A DNA stretch of 64,000 bases from Microcaldota archaeon (lineage in GTDB: Archaea; Micrarchaeota; Micrarchaeia; Micrarchaeales; Micrarchaeaceae): contig JAJZAJ010000001.1 in NCBI GenBank assembly GCA_021799475.1, positions 124,001 to 188,000 on the forward strand. Direction: 5' to 3'. The notes under the pieces are model-generated. The model ran no database searches and was not told the origin of the DNA. It saw only the letters and a list, made by a program, of their open reading frames with translations. Both the position numbers and the translations under genes were made by a program. The stretch's first letter is position 1. Every line of letters begins with the position of its first letter. Positions 51,878 through 61,265 of this stretch are shown here, in pieces.

Positions 51878-54148
51878 TTAGCCGCACTTGCTGTAGCTGC
51901 ACTTCGGACATGTGTAGCAGCCTTCCAGCGCAACCATGATCGTGCCGCATTCCGGGCACGGGTTCTCCTTGGTCATCACCAATGAGTAGCCCATAGCATT
52001 CTCTTTCACAGCCGCTATAGTCATTGTCTCTTTCTTTCCTTCATCCGTTTCGTGCTTTTCTTTCACGTTTTTGAGAGTGTGCTGCTGGTTGTTCGTCTGC
52101 AGCACCTGCACGCTCTTGCTGCTGTCCCTGTATATCGTTATACCCTTGCACCCAAGGTCATATGCCATCATATACACCTTCTCTATGTCCTGTGGCGTTG
52201 CCCATGCAGGAAGGTTTACTGTCTTTGAGACTCCGTTGTCAGTATACTTCTGGAATGCCGCCTGTGTTTTTACGTGCCATTCTGGCGCGACATCGAAAGC
52301 GGTTACGAAAAGCCTTCTTATGTTCTCCGGTATCTCCTCTATATCCTGTATGGATACCCTTCCTATTAGCTTCTGCACCAGCTCCTCGCTATAGAAACCG
52401 TTCTCCAGCGCAAGGTTCTCGAACTCGTTATTAACCTCTACGAGATTTGAGCCTATCGTGTCATGCACGTTTCTTACATAAGCAAGAGTGAATATTGGCT
52501 CTATCCCTTGCGTTGCACCACCTGCTATGATGCTCGTGGTTCCGGTAGGCGCTATTGTCGTGACTGTGCAGTTCCTTAGAGGCTTATGCCCCAGCCTTGC
52601 CCAGATACTGTTCTTGAATTCCGGGAAGGGGCCTCTCTCTACTGCCAGCTCCTCGCTCATCTTCCTGCCGTTTTCTGTTATGAATGACATTACCTTTTCT
52701 GCCAAGACCAATGCTTCGTTGCTGTCGTATCTGATGCCCAGTCTTATCAGCATGTCTGCCCAGCCCCTTACGCCGAGCCCTACCCTCCTTATCGCCCTGC
52801 TTACCTCCTCTATCTGCTTGAGAGGGTAGCTATTCGCCTCAATTACATTATCGAGGAATCTTACCCCTAGCCTTGAATAATAGCGTAACAGCTCCCAGTC
52901 CACCTCCATATGGTTGTCCACATGCTTTACCATCTTAGCTAGGTTTATTGACCCGAGGTTGCATGAGTCATATGAATACATCGCAACCTCTCCGCATGGG
53001 TTTGTTGACTCTATCGGACCGTAAGCTGGAACCGGGTTGCTGTAACTCGAGTTCGTCTTGTCTATGAAGAAGAGCCCGGGATCTCCAGTCTTCCAGGCCA
53101 TTGTAACTATTAGATTCCACACCGCCCTCGCATTCAGCCTTCCGACCGCACGCTTGTCTTTCGGGTTTATTAGGCGGTAGTCCTTCCCTTCCTTGAGCGC
53201 CTTCATGAATTCGTCGGTTATCGCAACCGAGATGTTGAAGTTCCTTATTTCCCCTTCAGTCTCTTTGCACATTATAAACTCTAGTATGTCTGGATGGTCT
53301 ACACGCAGGATGCCCATGTTTGCTCCGCGCCTCTTCCCTCCCTGTTTTATCTGTTCGGTAGAAGCATTGAACACTTTCATGAAAGATACCGGGCCGGATG
53401 CTATGCCGCCTGTGGCACGCACTACGTCATTTGCTGGCCTTAGCCTCGAGAATGAGAACCCGGTGCCCCCTCCCGTCTTGTGTATCATTGCCTGGTATTT
53501 TAGCGCATCGTATATCCCTTCTATAGAATCGTCTATCGGAAGGACGAAGCATGCGCTGAGCTGTCCATCTTTCGTTCCTGCGTTCATAAGCGTAGGAGTA
53601 TTTGGCATGAAAGTGTCGTTCGTCATAGCCGTATAGTATTCATCGGACAGCTTCCCTATTTCTTCGTCGCTCTTGCCCCATTTGCGTTCCACTCCGGCAA
53701 CTGCCACAGCCACCCTCTTGAACAGCTGTTTCGGAGTTTCGATTATTTTACCGTTGCCGTCCTTCAATAAGTATCTTGCAGCAAGCACAACCAGGGAATT
53801 GAGAGGCAGTTTTAAGTCGTCGTCACCTATTCCTATCGAGTTCTTGAACATCCTTATCTGTGAATGCTTGTTCCTGTATAGTATGTACGATTTGGCTACT
53901 GCAGGATCCCTCTTCATAAGCACGCTTTCGACCACGTCCTGTACTGCTTCGACATGGATCTCCTCTACGCCCTTTTCCGCCATTTCTTTGACTATAGAAT
54001 TTGCGGCTTCCTTGGCGCTGGCCATGTTCTCGTTGTCCGATCTGTTCACATAGATGCTGCAATATCCTTTGAATACTGCATTCACTATTTTATTCTCATC
54101 AAAAGCGACTTTCTCCTTGTTCCTCTTTATAACATATTTCGGCACCAC
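51878..54148 (-). CDS. nrdJ: Ribonucleotide reductase, class II (B12-dependent)
   Basis: 756 residues. N-terminal ATP-cone ([16 protein letters not shown], about 10-95), then the catalytic barrel with [20 protein letters not shown] and the second-Cys and radical-site regions ([16 protein letters not shown]). The C-terminal zinc-knuckle tail CPECG...CPKCSYSKC is typical of NrdJ and may relay electrons. No nrdB-like or nrdG gene is near, supporting the cobalamin class. Makes deoxynucleotides for DNA synthesis. Confidence 0.93.
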   Translation of the reverse strand: MVPKYVIKRNKEKVAFDENKIVNAVFKGYCSIYVNRSDNENMASAKEAANSIVKEMAEKGVEEIHVEAVQDVVESVLMKRDPAVAKSYILYRNKHSQIRMFKNSIGIGDDDLKLPLNSLVVLAARYLLKDGNGKIIETPKQLFKRVAVAVAGVERKWGKSDEEIGKLSDEYYTAMTNDTFMPNTPTLMNAGTKDGQLSACFVLPIDDSIEGIYDALKYQAMIHKTGGGTGFSFSRLRPANDVVRATGGIASGPVSFMKVFNASTEQIKQGGKRRGANMGILRVDHPDILEFIMCKETEGEIRNFNISVAITDEFMKALKEGKDYRLINPKDKRAVGRLNARAVWNLIVTMAWKTGDPGLFFIDKTNSSYSNPVPAYGPIESTNPCGEVAMYSYDSCNLGSINLAKMVKHVDNHMEVDWELLRYYSRLGVRFLDNVIEANSYPLKQIEEVSRAIRRVGLGVRGWADMLIRLGIRYDSNEALVLAEKVMSFITENGRKMSEELAVERGPFPEFKNSIWARLGHKPLRNCTVTTIAPTGTTSIIAGGATQGIEPIFTLAYVRNVHDTIGSNLVEVNNEFENLALENGFYSEELVQKLIGRVSIQDIEEIPENIRRLFVTAFDVAPEWHVKTQAAFQKYTDNGVSKTVNLPAWATPQDIEKVYMMAYDLGCKGITIYRDSSKSVQVLQTNNQQHTLKNVKEKHETDEGKKETMTIAAVKENAMGYSLVMTKENPCPECGTIMVALEGCYTCPKCSYSKCG

Positions 54149-54314
54149 AATAACACCCAGAACCAGTCACGGTGCTAATTTAATCGCACGCAAGCTTTAA
54201 AAGGAGGATTCCGATGTTCGTACTTTTTTATGTTACTTTTGTGTATAATTTGCCACAAAAATATACAACACGACATCTTTGCTGTCGGAAAAGTAGCTTT
54301 TTTACCGTTTCTTT

Positions 54315-54743
54315 TTAACAGTCCTCTATGTCGTCGCAGTTGCCATTGAAGTCCTTCTTGAGGGACCCCCATGCCTCTTTGTACTCGTCGTAATGATCCT
54401 TCGGAACGTTGAAGAAAAGCCATTCCGAGAAAACGTTATCTTTTATACCGAGATTTGATACCTCGACTATGTCGAAAGGAGTTATTGATCTCCATTTGCT
54501 CGATGATGCTTCTTCGTGCTCTTTCTTTATCTCCGGTCTATTCAGTTCTCTAGGAGGTGGTGACTTCAGTGCTTTGAAAGTCTGCCATGAGTGCCCTGAA
54601 GCGAATGTCGCTATCAGCACGGCTTTCAGCATTGTCAGTTTTTCGTCAGCCTCTGGTTGTTCGCCGTTGTGCTTCTTCGCAGATACTTTCTTGACTTTTG
54701 TAGAGAGAAGGTCAAATTTCGTCAAATTATATTTTATAGGCAT
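54315..54743 (-). CDS. Hypothetical protein
   Basis: 142 residues, not recognised. A basic N-terminus, a hydrophobic helix LTMLKAVLIATFASGHSWQT too short to be a sure membrane segment, an acidic C-terminus (GNCDDIEDC). Alone between nrdJ and a divergent gene. TATA-like AT-rich DNA lies upstream at about 54750-54870. Confidence 0.45.
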   Translation of the reverse strand: MPIKYNLTKFDLLSTKVKKVSAKKHNGEQPEADEKLTMLKAVLIATFASGHSWQTFKALKSPPPRELNRPEIKKEHEEASSSKWRSITPFDIVEVSNLGIKDNVFSEWLFFNVPKDHYDEYKEAWGSLKKDFNGNCDDIEDC

Positions 54744-54938
54744 GCACTCGTCCGCTGCAACATTTCTGTTCTTACGGTATGTATGTGCACTGCTGCTCTC
54801 CGATACACGGTGTTGTTCCGTACGGGGGTCGTTGGTCGTTTCTGCCTGTAATATGTTTACAACAGCTAAATATAAAAAGTTGCTTCATGCAATAGAATAT
54901 CGTAAAATGGAGCTTTTGCGGCTTTTTTAGATGATAAG

Positions 54939-55352
54939 ATGGGACTTTTTAACATATTCGGAAAGCGGGATGTGTCATCTGAATTGACGAAGAGCTCTCC
55001 GTACAGGTTGGCTACTGAATGGGTGCCGTACAGGATTTACGCCAACAGGAAGAGCTCGTCTACGCTTGTTGTAAGGATAAAGAACGTGACGGAAGAACCG
55101 TTGATGACTTCGGTTGTGGTTGAGCTTCCAAAACAGCTGGGTTTTGAGTCTATAGGGATGACGAAAGAAAGGGAGATAAGGTTTGGTGATATAGCCCCTG
55201 GCGAGGAGAAAGAGGCGAGGTTTGAGGTGTTTTCCGGTCCGCAGTCCGATGCCGGAGACTACACGCTAGGGCTTACCGCAATAGCGCATTATCGGGATTA
55301 CGGCCATGTGATCAACGCAGTAAAGAAAAAGGTAATAGCGAACGTTGTGTGA
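54939..55352 (+). CDS. Beta-sandwich protein, CARDB-like
   Basis: 137 residues; begins MGLFNIFGKRDV, then an Ig-like strand pattern: TLVVRIKNVTEEPLMTSVVV, GDIAPGEEKEARFEVF, and DAGDYTLGLTAIAHYRDYG. Resembles archaeal CARDB/NEW3-type domains but with a cytoplasmic-looking N-terminus. A TATA-like GCTAAATATAAAAAG sits about 55-70 bp before the ATG. Function unknown. Confidence 0.6.
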   Translation: MGLFNIFGKRDVSSELTKSSPYRLATEWVPYRIYANRKSSSTLVVRIKNVTEEPLMTSVVVELPKQLGFESIGMTKEREIRFGDIAPGEEKEARFEVFSGPQSDAGDYTLGLTAIAHYRDYGHVINAVKKKVIANVV

Positions 55353-55365
55353 GTTAGCCGCTTTC

Positions 55366-55713
55366 TCAGAAATCCGTATGGTTCCTGTTTGCCGTTTTTT
55401 CTGTTTGTAAGTCTTTTGGTGGCTCGGGTTTCGCTGCGTTCTGTGTCTTGATTATCGTGTAGATGTTTGAAAGCATGTTCGCTATCTGGATGCCTTTCTC
55501 CGTTAGCTTTATCTCTTTAATCTTTCCATGCTTCTCGTTTGTCGTTATGCCGAGTATTTCGCATTTCTTTAGAAAGTTGCTCGTGTGGACATATGTGGCA
55601 TCGGATGATTTTGCTAGTGTCGATATATACCATGGCTGCTGGTTGTTGCGCAGCGATAAGAGTATCCTAGTCTGTTTGCTTTTGAATAATATCTCTCCGT
55701 TGCCTTCCGACAT
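55366..55713 (-). CDS. Winged-helix transcriptional regulator
   Basis: 115 residues from ATG 55713 (MSEGNGEILFKSKQTR); the track start at 55770 runs into tRNA-Arg. A winged helix is visible: ISTLAKSSDATYVHTSNFLK (recognition region) and then KHGKIKEIKLTEKGIQIAN (wing and C-helix). The Pro/Glu/Lys tail is probably disordered. MarR/ArsR-like in outline; target unknown. Confidence 0.7.
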   Translation of the reverse strand: MSEGNGEILFKSKQTRILLSLRNNQQPWYISTLAKSSDATYVHTSNFLKKCEILGITTNEKHGKIKEIKLTEKGIQIANMLSNIYTIIKTQNAAKPEPPKDLQTEKTANRNHTDF

Positions 55714-55743
55714 CCTATCCCCTGTTATGCCTTTATCCTCCTG

Positions 55744-55818
55744 TGGACCTGGCGGGATTTGAACCCGCAACCTATGGGTTCGAAGCCCATCGCGCTATCC
55801 AAGTTGCGCCACAGGTCC
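55744..55818 (-). tRNA. tRNA-Arg (anticodon TCG)
   Basis: Minus strand: acceptor GGACCTG/CAGGTCC with discriminator A, anticodon arm ATGGG-CTTCGAA-CCCAT giving TCG, T-arm TGCGGGTTCAAATCCCGC. CCA not encoded. 75 nt. Confidence 0.95.
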
Positions 55819-55943
55819 TGTGAATGCACAGGATGGATAGAAAGCCTGCTGCAGCCAACTATATATACTGATTGCTGTTTCTTTCTATTGCGGGTATTCC
55901 CTGCGTACTGTTTGTTAGTACATGCCTGCGCAAACTGCCTGAA

Positions 55944-56639
55944 TCATACGAATGACGCTATCCTAGCTTGTTTTATGTTGTCTACCGTGCTCCAGTGTTC
56001 ACGCAGCTGCGCCTTGAACTCCGGATTCTTTAGGTTCCTTCTCACTACTTCCATCGTCTTGTAATCGGAAGGATAGCCTGAGCCGAGTTTTATGCCGAGT
56101 TTTATGCTTAGCTGCCTTATCGCCTCGTCCCTTGACACTTTTGCCATTATACTGGCAGCAGAGACTACAGGATACGTTGCATCTGCCTTGTGCTCGGCTA
56201 TTATCCTGGTATACTTGATGCCCTTCTTGCGTTCCGTCTTCCCGGACACCGCCGTGGGCTTCTGGCTATACATGTTTACCCTAAGGCCAAACTTTTCCTG
56301 AACTACATCAGGAGAATCAAGATAGACTGTGGACACCTCGCTTTGCACCTTGTCCAGAAGACGGGAGAAATGAACTGCTTCTAGTTCATTCAGGGATATT
56401 TTGTTCTGCATCGCCTCGTTTATCTCTTTCGGAGATATGTGGCTTATCAGCACTTCCTGTGCCAGTTTATTTATCTTCTTGAATAGCAGTTCCCTCTGTT
56501 CAGGCCTCAGGAGTTTTGAGTCCCTGACACCTATTTCCGCAAGCTTGCGCTCGTTTGATTTTTTTACAGCCACTATAGATACTGTCAACGGACCTAACAC
56601 TGCGCCCCTGCCCGCTTCGTCACCGCCGCAGATTATCAT
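55944..56639 (-). CDS. rnhB: Ribonuclease HII
   Basis: 231 residues from ATG 56639 (MIICGGDEAGRGAVLGP). Cleaves RNA in RNA-DNA hybrids, including single ribonucleotides. Active-site acids: D and E in GGDEAGRG, D in VYLDSPDV and the later DATYPVVSAASIMAKV block. The track's earlier start adds nine residues outside the family pattern. Followed on the same strand by nothing coupled; PRC-barrel gene lies upstream. Confidence 0.94.
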   Translation of the reverse strand: MIICGGDEAGRGAVLGPLTVSIVAVKKSNERKLAEIGVRDSKLLRPEQRELLFKKINKLAQEVLISHISPKEINEAMQNKISLNELEAVHFSRLLDKVQSEVSTVYLDSPDVVQEKFGLRVNMYSQKPTAVSGKTERKKGIKYTRIIAEHKADATYPVVSAASIMAKVSRDEAIRQLSIKLGIKLGSGYPSDYKTMEVVRRNLKNPEFKAQLREHWSTVDNIKQARIASFV

Positions 56640-56687
56640 AGCTTCACCGACTGGACATTGCGACAAACGCTACGGCAGCCTGTGGGA

Positions 56688-56939
56688 TCAGATATTCTTC
56701 CTGTCCACGACACAGTAGTCGTTGACTGCAAGCACAGAGTTATACGGTACTCTTATCTGCCCGCTTTCTATCTTCAGCTTGTTCGCTATGCTGCTGTCCA
56801 TATTTGGTTCAACAACAAGATTGACGATCTTTCCCGTCACTTCGCTTATCTCCACGTCAAACAATCTGCCGACATCAAAGCCGTCATTAGTTATGACCTT
56901 CTTCCCTACCAGCTGCTTTGCAATGATGAATTTTACCAT
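56688..56939 (-). CDS. PRC-barrel domain protein
   Basis: 83 residues from ATG 56939 (MVKFIIAKQLVGKKVITNDG). The PRC-barrel outline is clear: GFDVGRLFDVEISEVTGKIVNLVVEP and the closing IRVPYNSVLAVNDYCVV. In archaea such stand-alone proteins can bind FtsZ-type division machinery (CdpB) or RNA, so a role with ftsZ is a possibility. Upstream of RNase HII with about 50 bp gap. Confidence 0.82.
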   Translation of the reverse strand: MVKFIIAKQLVGKKVITNDGFDVGRLFDVEISEVTGKIVNLVVEPNMDSSIANKLKIESGQIRVPYNSVLAVNDYCVVDRKNI

Positions 56940-57028
56940 CGTGTCACCTCTTGGTCGCTGATTATATTGCAATCATCTCATTTATAAAGTTTTGTACTTC
57001 GGGCTTGTAGTCGTGAAGTTGGGTTTTC

Positions 57029-57433
57029 TGACATCCTCTCCTATCTGAAAGATAGGAGGTTCCTCTTGCTCTTGACTCTGTGTCCGTCCTCATCTGTTAC
57101 CATCGGAGCGGGTTTCGGAACCTTTTTACTGGGTTCGGGGTCGCAGAGCATCCTTGCGTTGCCTCTTTGGAGGTATCAGTGCTCTCCTTGCATACATCCC
57201 TGTCTGTATGCAATCGGGATATACCCTTATTCCGCACCTTTTGGATGGGTGCGGGGACATTCCCTACTGTGGATTTCGTGCCACAGCGCATCTCATTTGG
57301 GCATATCGCACTCAATTCTGGATAGTCCTTTTCAGGGCGTATTCCAGATATATGCGAGACCAATATCATTATTTCACCAGCAAAATTTATATGCATTCAT
57401 CCCCTAACTGAAGATTAGGGACTTTCTGCTATT
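57029..57433 (-). mobile_element. 405-bp TnpB-less relative of the TnpB element
   Basis: Shares both ends with the tnpB element: left end AATAGC with hairpin CCCTAA...TTAGGG (57402-57420), right end TAGGAGAGGATGTCA, compared with TAGGAGAGGGTGTCA there, preceded by hairpin CTCCTATC...GATAGGAG (57038-57058). Internal minus-strand ORF (57097-57396, MHINFAGEIM...) contains MRCGTKSTVGNVPAPIQ and looks like the tail of another TnpB 3' region. So it is an internal deletion product, possibly keeping the omega RNA part. It sits 15 bp from the 3' end of tRNA-Gly. Confidence 0.7.
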
Positions 57434-57447
57434 CATTTTGTAATATT

Positions 57448-57520
57448 TGCACCAGCCGGGATTTGAACCCGAGTCGATGGCTTGGGAAGCCATAGTCCTA
57501 CCAGGCTAGACTACTGGTGC
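57448..57520 (-). tRNA. tRNA-Gly (anticodon CCC)
   Basis: Minus strand: acceptor GCACCAG/CTGGTGC with discriminator A, anticodon arm ATGGC-TTCCCAA-GCCAT giving CCC, T-arm CTCGGGTTCAAATCCCGG. CCA not encoded. 73 nt. Confidence 0.95.
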
Positions 57521-57545
57521 ATCTAAGTGAGTTTTGCTGTGCCTA

Positions 57546-58337
57546 TTACCGTATATATTTCGGATTTTCACCGCTTTGGATGGTCGGTTGATCCGGTGCA
57601 GCTATTGCGCCCTGCATCTGCTGCAGCTGCAGCTGCATCTCGTGTGCGGCTTTCTTTGTCTTCTCTATGAGCTTGTCAAGATTCTGCATGTTCGTGGTGA
57701 TTCCGAGTTGCTTGGCGAGCACGCTTAGCACCGCTTTTGCCGCAGCGGCATCCACGTCGGCAAACAAAGTCTCGCCCATTATACATACCCCATCGATACC
57801 CTTTTCCTTTGTGAAAGATATTAAAAGCCCCGCAGAGCCCATTATGACCCCTCTAGACTTTCCGAACAGAACACCTTTTGCCTTCAGGCTCTCCGCAGCT
57901 TTTTCGCTTGTCGCATATCCGAATACGCGCGGGTGCTCCTTGATCCTTTTTGCTATATTGTAACCGCCTAACGTGTATACTAGCTTTCCGTTAAGCTCAT
58001 TCTTGAAGAAGTCGACTATCTTGTCATTTACTATATAGTGGCCTTCCTGCGTGACGGACTGGCAGTCTCCCGTAAGTATGATGATGTCGCGTTTTATGTT
58101 TTTGTTTTTTATGAGATAAAATCTATTGTTGAAAAGCCTTGTTCCTCCGTGTTTGGTCATTATTACCTGTGCCGGAAAATGTGTGGAATAAAGAGTGGCG
58201 AAACGTTTTGCTTTGTTTTCCTTTATTAGATGGTTTGCTATAAGCCTGCCTACGCTTCCGATTCCTGGAAGACCGACAATCAATATAGGATCGTGCATGG
58301 TTGGACGCGACCTCATTATTATCTTTGTGGTGTCCAT
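57546..58337 (-). CDS. PAC2-family protein (proteasome assembly chaperone-like)
   Basis: 263 residues from ATG 58337 (MDTTKIIMRSRPTMHDP); the longer track start reads into aif2a. PAC2 signature ILIVGLPGIGSVGRLIANHL, later YTLGGYNIAKRIKEHPRVFG and GVCIMGETLFADVDAAAAKA. C-terminal Gln/Lys-rich helix. It directly follows aIF2-alpha, its usual archaeal neighbour; nop10, normally between them, is missing. Paralogue of the 32.4-kb gene. Confidence 0.88.
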   Translation of the reverse strand: MDTTKIIMRSRPTMHDPILIVGLPGIGSVGRLIANHLIKENKAKRFATLYSTHFPAQVIMTKHGGTRLFNNRFYLIKNKNIKRDIIILTGDCQSVTQEGHYIVNDKIVDFFKNELNGKLVYTLGGYNIAKRIKEHPRVFGYATSEKAAESLKAKGVLFGKSRGVIMGSAGLLISFTKEKGIDGVCIMGETLFADVDAAAAKAVLSVLAKQLGITTNMQNLDKLIEKTKKAAHEMQLQLQQMQGAIAAPDQPTIQSGENPKYIR

Positions 58338-58345
58338 TTGCTCAC

Positions 58346-59140
58346 TTATATCGTCTCCATTATGTCTTCTTTCTCCTTCTTTAGCTTCTCCTTCTCTATC
58401 TCCAGCATCCCGTGTTTGAGCAGTGACTTCGCAGTATCCGTAGCTGACTTTATCTTGCTTTCTGCGTCCACATAGTTCTCCCCCTCGCATAATAAGTGGT
58501 ACTTAGGAGCGCTTATGTAGCTTACAGACACGCCTTTGGATTTTATTGCTGATACGATGCTGCGTAGTTCAGTTGCTCCTTTTTCGGTGTTGTATGTCGA
58601 CAGCTTCATCAAATACGATACTATATACTTCTTCTTCTTTTTGCTGGCCGTTATGAGGTCGGTGACTGAATTCTTCAGTTTCTTCGGTAATTTAGATTCT
58701 TCGAATGCCGGAGTTAAATCGGATGCATTCCTCACGAATTCGGTAAAGGTACCGAACTCGGACCTGACTTGCTGCTGCAACGCTTCTTTATCGGTTTCCA
58801 TCTTTGATATTTTTACCGCACGTTGGAATAATGCGGCAAGCCTTTTTTCCAGGTTATATGCACCTATTCGGTCTTTTGCCTCTTTCGGAGTCACTTTTTT
58901 TAATGATATGTCTACCGTGCCGCGCTCTTTGTCGAAGAAATAGACCTTGCAGACTACCATCTGCCCTTCGTGGATGTACTCCCTGATATTTTTTATCCAT
59001 CCGGAAGATACCTCTTTTATCGGAAGAAAAACCTCGAGATTCTCGTATTCCGGTAGCTTGCAGTATGCACCGAACTGTGCCACTTTTGATATTTTTGCAA
59101 TTACTATATCGTTCATCCTTGGCAGTCTAGCGTCAGTCAT
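58346..59140 (-). CDS. aif2a: Translation initiation factor aIF2, alpha subunit
   Basis: 264 residues from ATG 59140 (MTDARLPRMNDIVIAKISKV). Part of aIF2, which brings Met-tRNAi to the ribosome. N-terminal S1 domain (GAYCKLPEYENLEVFLPIKE), helical domain, then a C-terminal alpha-beta domain starting near STYNTEKGATELRSIVSAIK. The acidic C-terminal tail is long in Lys/Glu. Ends 8 bp before the PAC2 start. Starts 7 bp after eL42, with no eS27 gene between. Confidence 0.94.
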   Translation of the reverse strand: MTDARLPRMNDIVIAKISKVAQFGAYCKLPEYENLEVFLPIKEVSSGWIKNIREYIHEGQMVVCKVYFFDKERGTVDISLKKVTPKEAKDRIGAYNLEKRLAALFQRAVKISKMETDKEALQQQVRSEFGTFTEFVRNASDLTPAFEESKLPKKLKNSVTDLITASKKKKKYIVSYLMKLSTYNTEKGATELRSIVSAIKSKGVSVSYISAPKYHLLCEGENYVDAESKIKSATDTAKSLLKHGMLEIEKEKLKKEKEDIMETI

Positions 59141-59147
59141 CCTGTCA

Positions 59148-59441
59148 TCACTCCTGTTTGAGCTCAAGCTTCTTCTTCGTTCTTGAGCCGATCACGCGCT
59201 CCACGGAGTATCCGCACACTTTGCATTTTAGCAGCACTTTCTGCCTTTTCGCCAGTTTCGTGACTGTGGCTTTGCCTTTTACCTTTCCTATGTAACCAGT
59301 CCTCTTCCTTACCGCTACCCGGTTGCCCCTCTTGAGACCGCTGACTGGGCCTTTCGAGTATAATTTTAGTGTGTGCTCTGTGTGCTTCGCACATTTCGGG
59401 CAGTATGTCGACATTTGTTTGACTATCTTCATGACTTTCAC
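59148..59441 (-). CDS. rpl44e: Ribosomal protein eL42 (L44e)
   Basis: E-site protein of the large subunit. Zinc residues: STYCPKCAKHTEHT and KCKVCGYSVERV, with the basic middle SGLKRGNRVAVRKRTGY. The likely start is one of the early Met codons (MKIVKQMSTYCPKC). Normal length about 94. Partner of aIF2-alpha in the archaeal rpl44e-rps27e-aif2a cluster, where rps27e is absent here. Confidence 0.94.
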   Translation of the reverse strand: MKVMKIVKQMSTYCPKCAKHTEHTLKLYSKGPVSGLKRGNRVAVRKRTGYIGKVKGKATVTKLAKRQKVLLKCKVCGYSVERVIGSRTKKKLELKQE

Positions 59442-59488
59442 TTTACAATAAGTAGTAATATTCTATCTAATTCCTTATTTATATTTAT

Positions 59489-59986
59489 CTATACCGGAAC
59501 ACATAATGAGTTGTTGATGAGGAACTCTGCATCTTCGTTTTTATCAGTCATTTCCAACAGCTGGTCTTTGTTAAGAGGACCTATCTTCTTGCCTGATGGC
59601 AGTATTATTTCAGGGATGGCCTGCAACGATTTCAATGTTTGTTTTTGTTTGGTTTCGTCGCTATTCGGCAATTTGGTGGTCTTTATTGTTTCGGATATTT
59701 TGTTGTAAAACTCCTGTTCTGAAGGCACTGCAGGCTGCGGCAGTGGTTTCTTATACGCCGAGTATATTAGTATTTTTTGCTTCCTTTTCTCGAACAGTTC
59801 CATAATCATCCTGGTCGTATTCTTTTTTATTGATTGGTCTGATTCTGTCAGTTCCTTGTTGTTGAAGGAGTTTATGAATGTGTTTATATCATCATAAAAA
59901 GTTTTGGGGAGTTGTTGTATCTCGCTGGTTTGTTTTTCTTTTTGTGTTATCTGCCACAAAAGATCGTATATATGATATTCAGTCAC
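59489..59986 (-). CDS. GINS complex subunit (Gins51-like)
   Basis: 165 residues. GINS binds MCM and helps the replicative helicase. N-terminal MTEYHIYDLLWQITQKEKQT and helical core with KKNTTRMIMELFEKRKQKIL, the typical GINS helix, then a linker and a small beta domain (LPSGKKIGPLNKDQLLEM), the B-domain order of Gins51. AT-rich codon use compared with ribosomal neighbours. Identity low, so medium confidence. Confidence 0.72.
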   Translation of the reverse strand: MTEYHIYDLLWQITQKEKQTSEIQQLPKTFYDDINTFINSFNNKELTESDQSIKKNTTRMIMELFEKRKQKILIYSAYKKPLPQPAVPSEQEFYNKISETIKTTKLPNSDETKQKQTLKSLQAIPEIILPSGKKIGPLNKDQLLEMTDKNEDAEFLINNSLCVPV

Positions 59987-60140
59987 TTACTACACCCCAG
60001 AGTTCCGCTATTCGGACTTTTCTTATCTTATATTGTATAGTAATCGAACCCTCTTTTAAACTTATCTATGCGATTCTTGACTTGCTAGAAACACTGACGA
60101 CAAAATAGTGGAATTATGGCCTGTCAAGCCGCATGATTAA

Positions 60141-60215
60141 TAGCGAGGAGTGGATTTGAACCACCGATCTTCGGGTTATGAGCCCGACGGGCACTCCAAA
60201 CTACCCCACCTCGCT
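60141..60215 (-). tRNA. Initiator tRNA-Met (anticodon CAT)
   Basis: Minus strand: acceptor AGCGAGG/CCTCGCT with an A1-U72 pair and discriminator A, anticodon arm TCGGG-CTCATAA-CCCGA giving CAT with the three G-C pairs of initiators, T-arm TCGGTGGTTCAAATCCAC. 75 nt, CCA not encoded. Confidence 0.94.
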
Positions 60216-60314
60216 ACACAACAAATAGCAATAGTTATCTATCGGTTAAATATAAAAAGACTTGAGGACACACGATTCTTATTTTTATTTTATGGTTTTA
60301 TTTTATTATCGTTT

Positions 60315-61103
60315 TTATTCTGTTTGTGTGGCCTGTACTTCTACAAGCTTAGCCGCATCCTCTTTGTTTATCATAACAAGACCGCTTCTACATCCACTAC
60401 ATTTGAAACTTTCTTCAAAAGCAGAATCAAAGGTAAATATCATCTTATTATGTTCATAACATTTATCGCAGACGAAATAATCATTACACTGGTCGTTTAT
60501 TATAGTGTCCTTGGCTTCCAACTGGCTTATATACTCAAAAAACGGATCGAGTTTGCTAACATTTATGTGCCATGCAAAAGAAAGCCACCCATTCACATTC
60601 TTCGAAACATAATAATTAGTTATCCCGGAATCCTGCATCATGTTGAGTATTCTCCTAACAGCATTTATCTTAATATCGAGTTTCTCCGCTATTTCCTCAT
60701 CTGTTTTCGGCTCTTCGAGGAGGTTCAATACATCGAGAACCCTCTTACTCACTTTCCTCTTTAGATATCTTACAGCAGAATCATTAGAGGCGAGCCTGGC
60801 AAGCGCAACTCTAACCTCTTCCGGCGGACAGATATTTATTTTGGCAGTACTAGCGTGAGTGCTTTTTACACCTGGGACGGATCCATCCGATTTTACCGGT
60901 CTTACTTCTTTTATCATTTTCACTGTTTTCGGTGCCCTCTCTCTTTTATTAATAATCTCTCTCATGCTCCTCGAACTCTTAACGCTCTTTCCAGCCGCCT
61001 TGCTCCTTATTTTCGCATGAGGGTTCCTAACGGACTTCGCTCCCTTAGCCTGATTACTCCTAATCTTCTTATTGTTACCTGCTTTTTTTCTATTTTTATT
61101 CAA
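60315..61103 (-). CDS. tfe: Transcription factor E alpha with basic N-terminal extension
   Basis: 262 residues. Winged helix in VLDVLNLLEEPKTDEEIAEK then KINAVRRILNMMQDSGITNY, then a zinc ribbon (FVCDKCYEHNKMIFTF and FKCSGC). TFE stabilises the open promoter complex with RNA polymerase. The first 85 or so residues are a Lys/Arg-rich tail not usual in TFE (about 170-180 aa). The TTG start at 61103 is the only in-frame start near; the frame stays open further up without ATG, so the N-terminus is unsure. Confidence 0.86.
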   Translation of the reverse strand: MNKNRKKAGNNKKIRSNQAKGAKSVRNPHAKIRSKAAGKSVKSSRSMREIINKRERAPKTVKMIKEVRPVKSDGSVPGVKSTHASTAKINICPPEEVRVALARLASNDSAVRYLKRKVSKRVLDVLNLLEEPKTDEEIAEKLDIKINAVRRILNMMQDSGITNYYVSKNVNGWLSFAWHINVSKLDPFFEYISQLEAKDTIINDQCNDYFVCDKCYEHNKMIFTFDSAFEESFKCSGCRSGLVMINKEDAAKLVEVQATQTE

Positions 61104-61265
61104 AAAACCACGTGGGGATGGACTTACGTCAGCAATATCGTACTTCAGTACAGTTAAAGATATGAACGCTCTAGTATTTAAATACTATTATTAAATCCAA
61201 TTTTTAAACAGTGTTTTGGGATTTTGATAATACTAACATTTAATGGTCAATACTAGATATCTACA

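Noticed and set aside
57066-57407. 113-aa plus-strand ORF inside the TnpB-less element
   Set aside because: Opposite strand to the element's own reading direction and Ser/Cys/Pro-rich; a shadow.
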